Assembly (NCBI GenBank): GCA_016178705.1
Contig: JACOST010000005.1
Span: 1-64,000 of the forward strand
Source of the DNA: Deltaproteobacteria bacterium
GTDB taxonomy: Bacteria > Desulfobacterota > Binatia > HRBIN30 > JACQVA1
DNA: 64,000 bases
Reading direction: 5' to 3'
A program made the position numbers and the translations under genes. Positions within the stretch are counted from its first letter, which is position 1. Each line of letters opens with the position of its first letter. The notes beneath the pieces were generated by a model. The model worked only from the letters and a program-made list of their open reading frames with translations, did not search any database and had not been told where the DNA came from. This document shows, piece after piece, positions 34,430 to 43,870 of the stretch.

Positions 34430-34560
34430 CCCTCGATACGCAGCCCCTCGGTACGAAGTCTTCGGCTTCTACTCGGGGCCTGCTACTCGGGGAAACGGTT
34501 TCTCTCAGAGAATCGAATACCCGTTTGCCCGAGTAGATCGCGAAGCGATCGTATCGAGGG
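34430..34560. repeat. Nested-palindrome dispersed element, copy 2
   Basis: A 131-bp relative of the core at 26651-26783: it starts CCCTCGATACG, has an inner palindrome (CTACTCGGGGAAACGG / CCGTTTGCCCGAGTAG) and a GATCGCGAAGCGATC hairpin, and ends CGTATCGAGGG. The outer ttttgcacaaaag arms of copy 1 are absent. It lies between the divergent side of the P450 and the 3' end of the MFS gene. Confidence 0.8.
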
Positions 34561-34570
34561 CGGGCTTGGA

Positions 34571-35719
34571 TCAGGATTCGTCGGGTCGCAGACGCTGCAG
34601 CAGCGCGGCGGCGAGAGCGGCCATCGCGCCGGAGAGCAGCGCGTAGAAACTCATCCCGGCGACCAAACCAACGCCGTCGGCGATTGCCGACATCGCCCAG
34701 GGGATCACGATGCCGCCGAGCCCGGCGCCGGCGATCAAGACGCTGGTGGCGGCCGCGGTGTTGTGTGGGTGGTGCCGGCCACCGAGCGCGATCACGGCGG
34801 GGAAAATTCCGGAGAAGCCGAGGCCGGTTAGCGCGAAAGCAGCCGTGGCAGACCAAGCCTGGGGTGCCAGCAGAGCGGCGGCGGCGGCCGCTGTGGCGAA
34901 GGCCGCCAGCCCGACGATGAGACGTTCTTCGCGCACGTGATGCGCCAGCCCGGTCAGCACCAGCCGACCGGCTGCCAGCCCGAGCCAGTAGAGCGACAGC
35001 GTGGTGCCGCCGTAGGCGAGGCTGACATCGCGAACGCTCACCATGTACTTCGTCAACCAGCCGCCGATGCCGGTTTCGACACCGACGTAGACACCGAGCA
35101 GCACGGCAAGCAGCAGAGTGAGCGGCGTGGTCGCCCGTGCGCGCGGTGAGTCGCTCGTGGCCGCGCTGGGTGCGTCGGTGTGCACACGGAGAAAACTCCA
35201 TCCGGCCGCCACCAGCGCCGTGAAGCCGCCCGCCACCGCGAACGGCACGCGCCACGTCACCCCGGCGGCGACGGCTTGCGCCGTCAGCGCCGGTGCCACG
35301 AACGATCCGACGCCGAAGAAGAGATGCGAGAAGTTCAGCAAGTTCGAGCGCCGTTCGCCGCCGATGGTGATCAGCAGCGAGTTGAGCGCAACTTCCATCA
35401 CCCCGAAGCCCAGACCGCTGACGAACAGCAGCGCGGCGCCCGCACGCCACGTTGACGTCAGCGCGAAACCGGCGATGCCGACGGCGAATGTGCCCACGCT
35501 CACGCGCAGCACTGCACGCGTGCTAAAGCGCGCGAGCAATCGCCCGGAAACCAGCACCGACAGCAAATACGCGATCGGTTGCAGCGCAAGCATCGAGCCG
35601 GCTTCGACCAACCGCATGTCAAACTGCACTAGCAACAGTGGCAAGACCATCCCGGGCAACGTGACGCAGGCGCCGAGCATGAAGAAGGACGCCGAGGCGA
35701 GCGCGACGGCGAGCTTCAT
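34571..35719 (-). CDS. MFS transporter
   Basis: A 382-residue integral membrane protein with about twelve hydrophobic helices. Major-facilitator landmarks: MLALQPIAYLLSVLVSGRLLARFSTRAVL between helices 2 and 3, the GxLxxRxxxxxxL-type loop, and the central loop near residue 190. It resembles FucP/fosmidomycin-resistance type MFS proteins (GLGFGVMEVALNSLL, GLGFSGIFPAVIALGG). Substrate unknown. It is on the same strand as the P450 but separated from it by the dispersed repeat, so independent transcription is possible. Confidence 0.92.
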   Translation of the reverse strand: MKLAVALASASFFMLGACVTLPGMVLPLLLVQFDMRLVEAGSMLALQPIAYLLSVLVSGRLLARFSTRAVLRVSVGTFAVGIAGFALTSTWRAGAALLFVSGLGFGVMEVALNSLLITIGGERRSNLLNFSHLFFGVGSFVAPALTAQAVAAGVTWRVPFAVAGGFTALVAAGWSFLRVHTDAPSAATSDSPRARATTPLTLLLAVLLGVYVGVETGIGGWLTKYMVSVRDVSLAYGGTTLSLYWLGLAAGRLVLTGLAHHVREERLIVGLAAFATAAAAAALLAPQAWSATAAFALTGLGFSGIFPAVIALGGRHHPHNTAAATSVLIAGAGLGGIVIPWAMSAIADGVGLVAGMSFYALLSGAMAALAAALLQRLRPDES

Positions 35720-36146
35720 GCTGCTCCTCTCACTCGAATCGCCGGCATGGTGCGGGAGCTATAGCAGGTTGCACGAAGAGCCGTCGCCTCGGTCTATGGG
35801 TGGTGCGACTGTTCGGAGGCGAGACGTCCGCTCCGCGCTCAGCGCATCGGGAGCGCCCCCAGACGGCGGCGTAAAACCGCGATCACGCCGCAGCCTCGCG
35901 TCAACTGAAATTGCGGCATCCACAGCAGCTCGGTCGATGATGAGCGCAAGCGTCGCCTCGGACCGGTTGTCAAATGCAAGCTGCCTGTCGAACTGAACTT
36001 GCAATCTTGACGCGACCTCCATGCGTGCGACGATGTCGATCAAATTGATCTGAAGCGTTTGTTCAGGGTTGGCCCAACTCCAGTCACCGGACCGCCTGCT
36101 GTGGCGCACGCAACCCTGACGGTCGCAGTCACGCAGGGAGAGCGTT
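35720..36146. other. Intergenic region, no supported gene
   Basis: This 427-bp gap holds the divergent start regions of the MFS gene (leftwards) and the secreted protein (rightwards). A minus-strand frame of 186 codons crosses it, but its composition and overlap with the next gene argue against it. I see no clear promoter or repeat. Confidence 0.4.
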
Positions 36147-37985
36147 ATGAAGTCACGGTGGATTCGCTCGGTAAGAATCATCGCAGCGTGCTTCGGGTTG
36201 CTGATGCTGGTGACAGTCTGGCGGCCGTTGGCGGCTGCAGCGAATACAGGCAGCAGCTCGGCATTCGGCGAGTCGGTGAGTCTGAGTGTCGTGCCTGCCC
36301 TACCACCGACCGTTAGCATTACTAGCGCCCCACTGCCGACAGTGTCAGGGAGCGCGCCGCCATCCTACATGCTCACCGACACCTTGGCCTCGGTGCTGGT
36401 GTCGGACACCTTGACGGGACAAGTGCTGAGTACGGGCACCCTGACTGTGAACGCTAGCTCCACGCTGCCTACTACCGACAGCGCCAGCGCTGATGCGACG
36501 GTGAATGGGCTCGATATCGACGTGGTGACCTTGCTGTCGTTGCTAACGATCGACGCCACCTCAGTGCAATCGACCGCCTCGATCACCGGGACGTGTGGCG
36601 ACTCGCTCAGCGCGGCGGGCAGCACCACCTTTGCCAACCCGAGCGTCACCAGCACGCTGGCGATCGGACTATCTATTGCCGTCTCGCCGGCCGCCAATAC
36701 GATCCTGCTCAATGTCTCCGGCGTGAAGGTCGTGTTGAATGAGCAAGTACAAACTGGGGACGGCTCGACGGCTGCGGGCCTGACGGTCAACGCGATCCAC
36801 ATCACCCTGACGAATGTCGCGCTCGCCGGTATTGGAACGATCAACGGCGATATCATCATCGCTCAGTCCGTTGCGACCTTGGATTGCACGAGCCCGACTC
36901 CCACGCAGACACCCACTGACACACCGACAGCCACGCCCACCGGCACCCCGACCGCAACACCAACAGCGACGCCCACAGCTACTGCGACAGAGACGCCGAC
37001 TGAAACATCAACCGCAACCCCAACAAGTACCCCTACGGCGACTCCAAGCGATACGGCCACCGCCACGCCAACCGCGACTGCGACCGAGACGCCGACGGAC
37101 ACGCCGACGGCCACACCGAGCGATACTCCGACGGCAACGCCCACGAGCACCCCGACTGACACGCCGACCACGACCGCGACTGAGACGCCGACTCACTCGC
37201 CGACCGCAACCCCGACTCACACACCGACGGTCACTCCGACGGACACACCAACCGCTACGGCCACGACGACGCCGACCCAAACACCCACCACAACGCCCAC
37301 CGCCACCCCGACCGCCACGCCGACGATGACCCCCACCGCCTCGCCTAGTCCGAGCAGAACGGCCAGCCGAACAGCCAAGCCAACGAAGACACCGGGCCCG
37401 CCGGATGCCGATGGCGATGGTATCCCCGATGCCATCGAAGGTTCCGCCGACCGCGACGGCGATGGAATTCCCAATTTCCTCGACTACGATCCGAGCGGCC
37501 ATTTGTATGACGAGGCCACCGGCCGCATTCTCAAGGGCGGACACGTGCAGGTGAGCCCAGCAGGACCTGTCAGCCTTCTGGCCAACGGCTCGCAAGGCTT
37601 CTATCAGTTCACCGTCGCCGTGGCCGGCCTCTATACCATCACGATCCAGCCACCGACTGGATTTCGTCCGAGCAAGATGTGTCTGCGCCAGGATCCGCCG
37701 CCGTTTGATCCGACCGGCGGCATGGACCCGTTGAGCTTGGGCAACGGTGAAGCGGGCGCAACAGGCATGCTGACCTCGAATGCGTGCACGCCCTTTTATC
37801 TCACGTTCAATCTCGAGCTCGGTGACCCCTTCATCATCAACAACAACATCCCGTTGCGCCGGATACCGACGGCGGTTCCGACGATGACATCCGGTACCCA
37901 GCTCCTCACGGTACTTGCGCTCTGTTTGCTGGCAGCCGCAACGCTCGGCGGTTCTGCCGCACGGCGGAGTAGCAGACAGCGATGA
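36147..37985 (+). CDS. Secreted PT-rich protein with IPTL-CTERM-like tail
   Basis: A 612-residue exported protein. Signal peptide at 1-32 ([15 protein letters not shown]). A beta-rich domain (about 33-248) rich in Ser/Thr/Val follows. A Thr-Pro repeat of about 165 residues (units such as TPTATPTDTP) then forms an extended, probably glycosylated linker. Next are two thrombospondin-3-type Ca loops (DADGDGIPD and DRDGDGIPN), a small beta domain ([15 protein letters not shown]), and a C-terminal VPTM + hydrophobic helix + Arg-rich end ([10 protein letters not shown]). The last part fits the IPTL-CTERM pattern, a sorting signal for membrane-coupled processing. Start ATG has AGGGAG. Inference: surface-displayed protein. 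Confidence 0.85.
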   Translation: MKSRWIRSVRIIAACFGLLMLVTVWRPLAAAANTGSSSAFGESVSLSVVPALPPTVSITSAPLPTVSGSAPPSYMLTDTLASVLVSDTLTGQVLSTGTLTVNASSTLPTTDSASADATVNGLDIDVVTLLSLLTIDATSVQSTASITGTCGDSLSAAGSTTFANPSVTSTLAIGLSIAVSPAANTILLNVSGVKVVLNEQVQTGDGSTAAGLTVNAIHITLTNVALAGIGTINGDIIIAQSVATLDCTSPTPTQTPTDTPTATPTGTPTATPTATPTATATETPTETSTATPTSTPTATPSDTATATPTATATETPTDTPTATPSDTPTATPTSTPTDTPTTTATETPTHSPTATPTHTPTVTPTDTPTATATTTPTQTPTTTPTATPTATPTMTPTASPSPSRTASRTAKPTKTPGPPDADGDGIPDAIEGSADRDGDGIPNFLDYDPSGHLYDEATGRILKGGHVQVSPAGPVSLLANGSQGFYQFTVAVAGLYTITIQPPTGFRPSKMCLRQDPPPFDPTGGMDPLSLGNGEAGATGMLTSNACTPFYLTFNLELGDPFIINNNIPLRRIPTAVPTMTSGTQLLTVLALCLLAAATLGGSAARRSSRQR

Positions 37986-38165
37986 TGCGGGGCCGCGATA
38001 ACCGAAGGAAGCGGACGCAGACGGAGGACACAAGAAGCCACCTCATCGTGACAGTGGATTCCCATCGACAGCTCAACATCGCGCGCCGCCGATCCAGCAG
38101 GTGTCTTCGGGTGCATATGCTGCCGGCGCGTGACAGGTCGGCGGTGTTTCTGGTAGTGGCAGCGC

Positions 38166-39663
38166 GTGCCGCGTCGCCCTTCGTCCCTGCTCGACACCCG
38201 CATCATCTACTGCGGCGATTGTCTCGATCAGCTCCCAAAGCTGCCCGATCATTGCGTCGATTTGATCTACATCGATCCGCCGTTCAACTCGAACCGCAAC
38301 TATGAAGCGTTCTGGGGCGAGACGAAGGAAAAGCGCGCGTTCGAGGATCGGCACGCCTCGACACAAGCCTACTTGGAGTTCATGCGCCCGCGCTGCGTCG
38401 AGCTGGCGCGCGTGCTCAAGCCCACGGGCAGCTTCTACTACCACTGCGACTGGCACGCCTCGCACTACGTCAAGGTCATGCTCGATCAGATTTTCGGCGA
38501 GAACAATTTTCGCAACGAAATTATCTGGCAGCGTTCAAACTCTCACAATGAAGCCCGTCAGTATGGGCGCATCCACGACACGATCTTCTTTTACACGGGA
38601 TCAGACACCTATACGTGGAACGCGATCAGGCTCCCCTATAGCCGCGAGCAGATGAAACGCTATAAGCAGGACGCGGACGGGCGTTGGTACAAGGGCGAGA
38701 ACCTTACCGCCGAGCGACTGGATAGCGATTCTGGGAAATTCGAGTGGCGCGGGACAAAGCCTCCGCCGAGTCGCGGCTGGGGGTATAGCGTCGAGCAACT
38801 TGAGAAATGGTGGCGCGAAGGTCTGATCCTTACGAAGAAAGATGGCACGCCGCGAATGGACGGCCAAAAAGTGTACCTCGACGATACGCTAGGCAAGGGA
38901 CTCCAATCCATTTGGACCGATATTCCCCGTATCGCAAACACCAGTTCTGAGCGTCTCGGCTACCCGACGCAAAAGCCACTCGTCCTGCTAGATCGAATCA
39001 TCGCCGCGAGTACCAATGAAAACGACATCGTGCTCGACGCCTTTTTGTGGCTGCGGGACCGCTCTTGTGTCCGCGCAGAATCTGAAACGCCAGTGGATCG
39101 GCATTGACGTGTCGCCGACTGCGTGCCGCGTGATGGCGAAGCGGCTGCGCGATGTCTGCAAGCTGCGCGAGAATGAGGAGCTGTGGCAGGCGGGACGAGG
39201 CTTCGTGGTGCGCGATTTGCCGCGCAGCGAAGACCAACTCCGCAAGCTGCCGCACTTTGAATTTGAGAATTGGGCAGTCATCGCGCTCGGCGGCATCCCA
39301 AACAAAGCACAAGTCGGCGACATGGGAATCGATGGCCGTATCTATCCGGTGTCGGCAGTGGAACAGAGGCGCGACACCTCGCAGCGGCGCGAGAAGGAAG
39401 CGAAAGCGCAGGAACTTGGTTTCATGGATCAATGGTATCCGATCCAAGTGAAGCAGAAGGACAAGGCTGGCCGACCGGACATTGACTCGTTCGAAGCCGT
39501 GATGGCGCGCGAGGATCGCACCAAGGGTTACTTCGTCTCGTTCGATTTCACGCAGGATGCCTACATTGAAATCCGTGCGTTCTTGCGGAAGTCCGGGCGA
39601 ATGATCATTCCACTGACCGTCCGCGAAATACTAGATGAGCAGATTGCGCAGAAGATGGTTTGA
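38166..39663 (+). pseudogene. Site-specific DNA methyltransferase fused to Mrr-like nuclease, frameshifted
   Basis: The first part (GTG 38166 to about 39043) encodes an adenine/cytosine-N4 methyltransferase: CGDCLDQLPKLPD, motif IV DPPF (37-40), and a target-recognition region (ERLGYPTQKPL). The frame then needs to shift: NDIVLDAF should continue CGCGTALVSA (motif I, SAM binding), but a run of five T (39042-39046) puts that out of frame, and the unshifted reading ends at 39107. In the second frame the protein continues to 39663 with motif I and then a C-terminal nuclease-like domain: GDMGIDG ... YPIQVKQKD, the D...QxK pattern of Mrr-type PD-(D/E)xK enzymes. Deleting one T restores a single protein of about 499 residues. 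It could be a real mutation, a sequencing error, or phase variation. Confidence 0.82.
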
Positions 39664-39678
39664 CCCGCCTACAGCCGT

Positions 39679-39698
39679 TTTGAGCGCGCGCGCTCAAA
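39679..39698. terminator. 20-bp perfect palindrome between convergent genes
   Basis: tttgagcgcgcgcgctcaaa is fully self-complementary and lies 16 bp after the methyltransferase-nuclease stop and before the convergent PIN gene end. It could fold as a bidirectional terminator hairpin, although no T-run follows, or act as a binding site. Confidence 0.45.
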
Positions 39699-39793
39699 CA
39701 GATCCTCACCGCGAGCAAAGAGAAAGTGCTGCGACGCGAAGCGGTGTGGCACGGGAACGACTGAAGCGTCGACGGAAACGGAACCCTTAGGTG

Positions 39794-40315
39794 CTACTTC
39801 TTCGGCGGCAAAAGTGGGAGCACTCCCTGTGACGAGACGGGTCGGCGGGGCGCCTTGGTATCCAAGGTATGCCGGCCAGCGATTGTAGGGCCAAGAGGCA
39901 AAATCTTTCGGACCTTCTTGTCGACTGGATCGGCACCATCGAACGTAAAGAAGGTTTCGCAAGGTATCGCGATCGCCGTCGCCAAGTGAATTGCATCTGG
40001 CGTCGTAATCCTCGGTGTAGGGTAGTGATCGCGGATCTGGTGGGCGAGGTCAGCAACTGCGGATGTGACGCCATCGACGCGGATGGTAGAACGCCGTAAA
40101 CATGCTTGAAACTGCGCCGCTTGCTCGGACATGAGACGTGAATCCAGCACCTCGATGCGTGTGATCGTCGAGGTGGCTATGACCAACCGCCCAGCGTCCC
40201 ACTCATCCACGAGGTAGGCGATGCCATCCATGTCGAGCGGATTCGCGCGGTGCTCATCCTTGAGCCACGCGATGAAAATGCACGAGTCCCAGTAGACAAC
40301 TCGCCTACCAGGCAT
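39794..40315 (-). CDS. PIN-domain protein
   Basis: A 173-residue PIN-domain protein. Acidic positions in order: D10 in YWDSCIFIAWLKDEH, E55 region in ITRIEVLDSRL, D in TTPDAIHLATAIAI and D in TFDGADPVDKK, the usual four of a metal-dependent RNase. The C-terminal 30 residues are a Pro/Arg-rich tail. Its start overlaps by 11 bp the end of an uncharacterised 267-residue gene upstream. That is the layout of a toxin with its controlling partner, although the partner is far larger than a usual antitoxin. It converges on the frameshifted methyltransferase gene. Confidence 0.85.
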   Translation of the reverse strand: MPGRRVVYWDSCIFIAWLKDEHRANPLDMDGIAYLVDEWDAGRLVIATSTITRIEVLDSRLMSEQAAQFQACLRRSTIRVDGVTSAVADLAHQIRDHYPTPRITTPDAIHLATAIAIPCETFFTFDGADPVDKKVRKILPLGPTIAGRHTLDTKAPRRPVSSQGVLPLLPPKK

Positions 40316-41108
40316 TCCTCAGCCTTCGGACAAACACGTCAGAGGATTCCCCGTTCGCGGCATCAGGAGCAATGCCCCGAAGACCGCGAAGCGATGGCAG
40401 GTCAACATCCGCATCGTGGACTTCTAACTCGCGCGCGTTCACCGCGTGCGGTTGAAGCATCTTCGCTTTGAATCGCAGCATCCCGGTCACCGTGACGTGG
40501 CGCCGTATGGCTTGCCCGACTTTGGCCACCAGCTCTTGAGTGAAGAAGCACCTGATCCGCTCTTGGCCACCGGCAGGATAGAGCCAGAAAAATGGGCGCG
40601 GCTGATGAACGTTGATGATGTCCAGCATCCCAGAGACAGCGCCGTGCTCCCGCCGATCCGGACCGACGATCTGCGCGATTTTCTCTCCGAAGGACGCAGA
40701 GACCTTCGCCTTCACACTGCGATGCTCGAAGGATGCTTCGCGCAGACGCCCGTTGAGGTGCTTCGCCAGCTGTTGATAGTCGAGGAGCAGCCCTGCGCCA
40801 AAACCTCTAGGCACGGCACCCGATAAAATCTCGTTCACCCCGCCGACGAAGGTGGTCAAGACGCGATCGCGTAGATCCAAATCGATTTCCCGCTTCTCGG
40901 CGCGGAGCACCACTGTCGCCGGGCTCGAATGGCTCAGATCACGCACACTATAGTATGTGGTTGGCTCGTCACTGTGAGCTATAGCGCGGTCAGTGGCATG
41001 GAGGACCGTACGTAGATCAAAAAGGAAATCAAGGAAGTCATCAAGCCGCACGTCCCGATCGCCAGTGGACGGACCCTTCATTTGCACGATGAGACGATAG
41101 TCGGCCAT
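40305..41108 (-). CDS. Uncharacterised partner of the PIN protein
   Basis: A 267-residue soluble protein I do not recognise. The ATG at 41108 (MADYRLIVQMKGPSTGDRDVRL) is a good N-terminus; the frame is open upstream in poor composition. Visible pieces: an N-terminal alpha/beta part (residues 1-60, FLDFLFDLRTVLHATDRAIAH), a central helical part (LNGRLREASFEHRSVKAKVSASFGEKIAQIVG), and a beta-rich C-terminus with FFWLYPAGGQERIRCFF then VTGMLRFKAKMLQPHAVNARELEV. The last region could be a small OB- or SH3-like barrel. The 11-bp overlap with the PIN gene means they are co-translated. Inference: it regulates or targets the PIN protein. Confidence 0.75.
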   Translation of the reverse strand: MADYRLIVQMKGPSTGDRDVRLDDFLDFLFDLRTVLHATDRAIAHSDEPTTYYSVRDLSHSSPATVVLRAEKREIDLDLRDRVLTTFVGGVNEILSGAVPRGFGAGLLLDYQQLAKHLNGRLREASFEHRSVKAKVSASFGEKIAQIVGPDRREHGAVSGMLDIINVHQPRPFFWLYPAGGQERIRCFFTQELVAKVGQAIRRHVTVTGMLRFKAKMLQPHAVNARELEVHDADVDLPSLRGLRGIAPDAANGESSDVFVRRLRNAW

Positions 41109-41445
41109 GGCTGCCCGAATCTTAGCAACCGCCACGACGGGGTGTCCAGCGGAGACCGAGGTAGGGGAGACCGCGAGGTAGGGCAAGCAAAGGTACCGCT
41201 ACCATACCCACAAGCTCGAAGTTGGCGACGGTGGCCGGTTTGTTGAGGCGCTGAGCACGGCGACCGGGCGGCGGCTCACTTAGAAGCAACTGATCGGCGA
41301 CGGTGCAGCAGGACGACTCTCAGCGACGTTCAACCGAGGTCCACCAACCGAGGTTCGGCCTTGACGATCGCGTCGCCGTGCAGACAGAATGCACGCCGTG
41401 CCCACCAAGGATCCCGAATGCGCTTTGCCGCCGACCGAACATGAG
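41109..41445. other. Intergenic region, divergent promoters, no gene seen
   Basis: The 337-bp gap separates divergent genes. It contains a short direct repeat AACCGAGGT...AACCGAGGTT (about 41326-41352) and nothing else I can name. An upstream ATG at 41389 for the SDR gene lies here. Confidence 0.4.
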
Positions 41446-42240
41446 ATGATCGACCTCGGCCTAGCAGACAAACGCGCGCTGGTGACGGGAGCGGGCGCTG
41501 GGTCGGGACGCGCGATCGCCGTGTGGTTGGCACGCGCCGGCTGCGCGGTAGCGGTCAACGACATCGATGCTGGGCGCGCCGCCGAAACCGTTACGATGAT
41601 TCGCGCCGCAGGGCACTCGGCGATCGTCTGCGTCGCCAACGTTCGTAGCGAGGATGAAGTTCAGGCCATGGTCGGCGCCGTGGTGCGCGATCTCGGCGGT
41701 CTCGACGTCGCGGTTAACAACGTCGGCATGCTCGCCAGCCGGCACGCGCGGCCGTTCCTCGACATGGACGGCGAGTACTTCCGCGACATCGTCGAGCAGA
41801 ACCTGATCGCGACCGCGCTGTGCTGCCGCGCGGAGGCGCGCGCGATGGTCACGCAAGGCGCAGGCGGCTGTATCATCAACGTCAGCTCGGGCGAGAGCCA
41901 GCGGCCGGCGCCCGACCTCGCGCTCTACGGCGCCGCCAAGGCCGCGGTGAATCACTTGAGTCGGACACTTGCCTACGAACTCGGGGCCCACAGCATCCGC
42001 GTCAATGTCATCGCGCCCGGCACTATGCTGACCGAGCGCGTGCGCGCTGCGTTGTCGCCGGAGTACCTCGAAGCCTTGCGCGCCTCGATTCCACTCGGCC
42101 GGATGACCGAGCCCGACGATCTCGCGCGCACGGCGGTGTATCTCGCCTCGGATCTCGCGCGCAATGTCACCGGTCAATTCATTCTCGCCGACGGCGGAGC
42201 CGATCTCTCGCGGGACCGCCCGCAGCGATCGAGGAGGTAA
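41446..42240 (+). CDS. SDR-family oxidoreductase
   Basis: A 264-residue short-chain dehydrogenase/reductase. Rossmann motif TGAGAGSGRAIA (TGxxxGxG) near residue 12, NNVG in VAVNNVGMLASRH, catalytic Ser in INVSSGESQ, and Y-x-x-x-K in YGAAKAAVNHL. The C-terminal NVTGQFILADGG is typical. Probably oxidises or reduces a hydroxy-acyl or alcohol substrate with NAD(P). I chose ATG 41446 because it matches family N-termini; ATG 41389 would add 19 unlike residues. It converges with the acyl-CoA synthetase gene and may serve the same CoA pathway. Confidence 0.92.
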   Translation: MIDLGLADKRALVTGAGAGSGRAIAVWLARAGCAVAVNDIDAGRAAETVTMIRAAGHSAIVCVANVRSEDEVQAMVGAVVRDLGGLDVAVNNVGMLASRHARPFLDMDGEYFRDIVEQNLIATALCCRAEARAMVTQGAGGCIINVSSGESQRPAPDLALYGAAKAAVNHLSRTLAYELGAHSIRVNVIAPGTMLTERVRAALSPEYLEALRASIPLGRMTEPDDLARTAVYLASDLARNVTGQFILADGGADLSRDRPQRSRR

Positions 42241-42252
42241 GGACTGTCGCTG

Positions 42253-43857
42253 CTATGCGGTGAAGATCCCGGGGTCACCGGGTTTGAAGCGCTCGATCAG
42301 AAAGCGCTCTTGCGGTTTCTCCGAGGCGGTCTTGGGGATCTCGTCGACGACCTGCAAGTACGAGGGCACGAAGTTGGGCTCAAGGCCTTTAAGGCACGCC
42401 TCGAAGATCGTCGCTGGGATGAGCGCCACGCCGGGCTCGACCACGATTGCCGCAACCACGTCCTTCTCGCCCGGCGCACCCGAGGCCGCCGGCACGCCGT
42501 AGACGAAGACGTCGGCCACCGCCGGGTGTTCGGCGATGACCTTCTCCACGAACCCGGTATTGATGAAGTCGCCGTTGTGGCGAATGCTGCCGCCTTTGCG
42601 GTAGTCGAAGAAGAACCAGCCGTCGGCGTCGCGATGACCCATGTCGCCACTGCGCAACCACCCGCGCGCGGTTTTTTCTTGCGACGCCTTTTCGTTCGCG
42701 TAGTACTCGACGCTGGCGGCTTCGCCGCTCGCCGGACGCGAGACGATCTCGCCGATCACGCCCGGGGGGCACTCCTTGTCGTCTTCAGCGACGATCTTCA
42801 TATCGAGGCCGGGCACGGGCTTTCCGAAACTGCCGATCGGACCATCGCCGATCGGCTTGAACGCGAGGCCGCCTTCCACCGCGCCGTACCACTCGAACAC
42901 CTGCACGCCGAAGCGGCGCTCGAACGGCTGACAAATCGCCGCCGGCATTCCGGCATCAATCACCATGCGCACGAGATTGTCCGTGTCGTTGGCGCGCGGC
43001 GGCTCGCTATAGATCGCCGTCGCCATGCCACCGAGCATCGAGAAGGTGGTGCAGCGATAGCGACGACAGATGTCCCAGAGGCGAGACTTAGTGAAGCGCC
43101 GGCTGAATACCGCGCGCAATCCCATGTTGAGCGACGGCCCGAGCGTAACCGCCTGCGCGTTCCCGTGCGTAAGCGACAGACCGGTGTAGGGTCGATCATC
43201 CGGCTGGTAACCGAGCAACGCGCCGAGCATGCCGAACATGCCGAAGCGTGCGTTGGGGAATACCACGCCCTTGGGGTCGCCAGTGGTACCGGAGGTATAG
43301 ATGATCTGCAGCGGATCATTCGGATTCGCCAGTCGGACATCGACCGTTACGGCCGGCATGGCGAGCGCGGCGTTGAGTGACTCGGCATTGGCGAGCGCCA
43401 CCGGCTCGGGGGTCTCGCGGGTTTCGAGCGCGAGGATCCACGTGAAATCTGGGAGCGCCGCGCGCACCGCCTCCACTTGATCGAGGCAATAGTCGGCGCA
43501 CACGACGCCGCGGCAACCGGACTGCCGCAGCATGTAGGCGAGCTTCTCACCGCGTGTGCGGGGATCAATCGGCACGAACACGCACGCGCTGATCGAGGCG
43601 CCGATCATGGTCTCGACGAACTCCGGATGATTGCGCATCATCAAGCCGAAGCGCTGACCGGGACTCATGCCGCGCGCCAGCAGTGCGGCGGCGATGCGAT
43701 GGCCGTTGGTGTGCAGATCGGCATAGGTTCGCACTTCGTCGGGCAGTTCGGCGTTGCCCAAACTCCAGCGTTCGAACGTGAGCACGTCGAGATCCGGCTG
43801 CCGCTCGGCGCGGATCGCGACGAGGTCGGCGAGAATCAGGTCGTTGCGTTCGCGCAT
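42253..43857 (-). CDS. AMP-dependent acyl-CoA synthetase/ligase
   Basis: A 534-residue ANL-superfamily enzyme activating a carboxylate with ATP to acyl-AMP and then acyl-CoA. The phosphate loop IIYTSGTTGDPKGVV lies near residue 190. The acyl-AMP motif FEWYGAVEGG and the GWLRSGDMGHRDADGWFFFDYRKG hinge region are intact, and the final catalytic Lys region (PKTASEKPQER) is present. It resembles crotonobetaine/carnitine-CoA ligases (CaiC-like). Last gene of the minus-strand run acyl-CoA dehydrogenase - nitroreductase - thiolase - ligase, 13 bp after the thiolase gene. Confidence 0.94.
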   Translation of the reverse strand: MRERNDLILADLVAIRAERQPDLDVLTFERWSLGNAELPDEVRTYADLHTNGHRIAAALLARGMSPGQRFGLMMRNHPEFVETMIGASISACVFVPIDPRTRGEKLAYMLRQSGCRGVVCADYCLDQVEAVRAALPDFTWILALETRETPEPVALANAESLNAALAMPAVTVDVRLANPNDPLQIIYTSGTTGDPKGVVFPNARFGMFGMLGALLGYQPDDRPYTGLSLTHGNAQAVTLGPSLNMGLRAVFSRRFTKSRLWDICRRYRCTTFSMLGGMATAIYSEPPRANDTDNLVRMVIDAGMPAAICQPFERRFGVQVFEWYGAVEGGLAFKPIGDGPIGSFGKPVPGLDMKIVAEDDKECPPGVIGEIVSRPASGEAASVEYYANEKASQEKTARGWLRSGDMGHRDADGWFFFDYRKGGSIRHNGDFINTGFVEKVIAEHPAVADVFVYGVPAASGAPGEKDVVAAIVVEPGVALIPATIFEACLKGLEPNFVPSYLQVVDEIPKTASEKPQERFLIERFKPGDPGIFTA

Positions 43858-43870
43858 GGAACCGATTCCC

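Noticed and set aside
35759-36319. 186-codon minus-strand frame
   Set aside because: It crosses the MFS upstream region and the start of the secreted protein on the other strand, with no recognisable motif or ribosome site.
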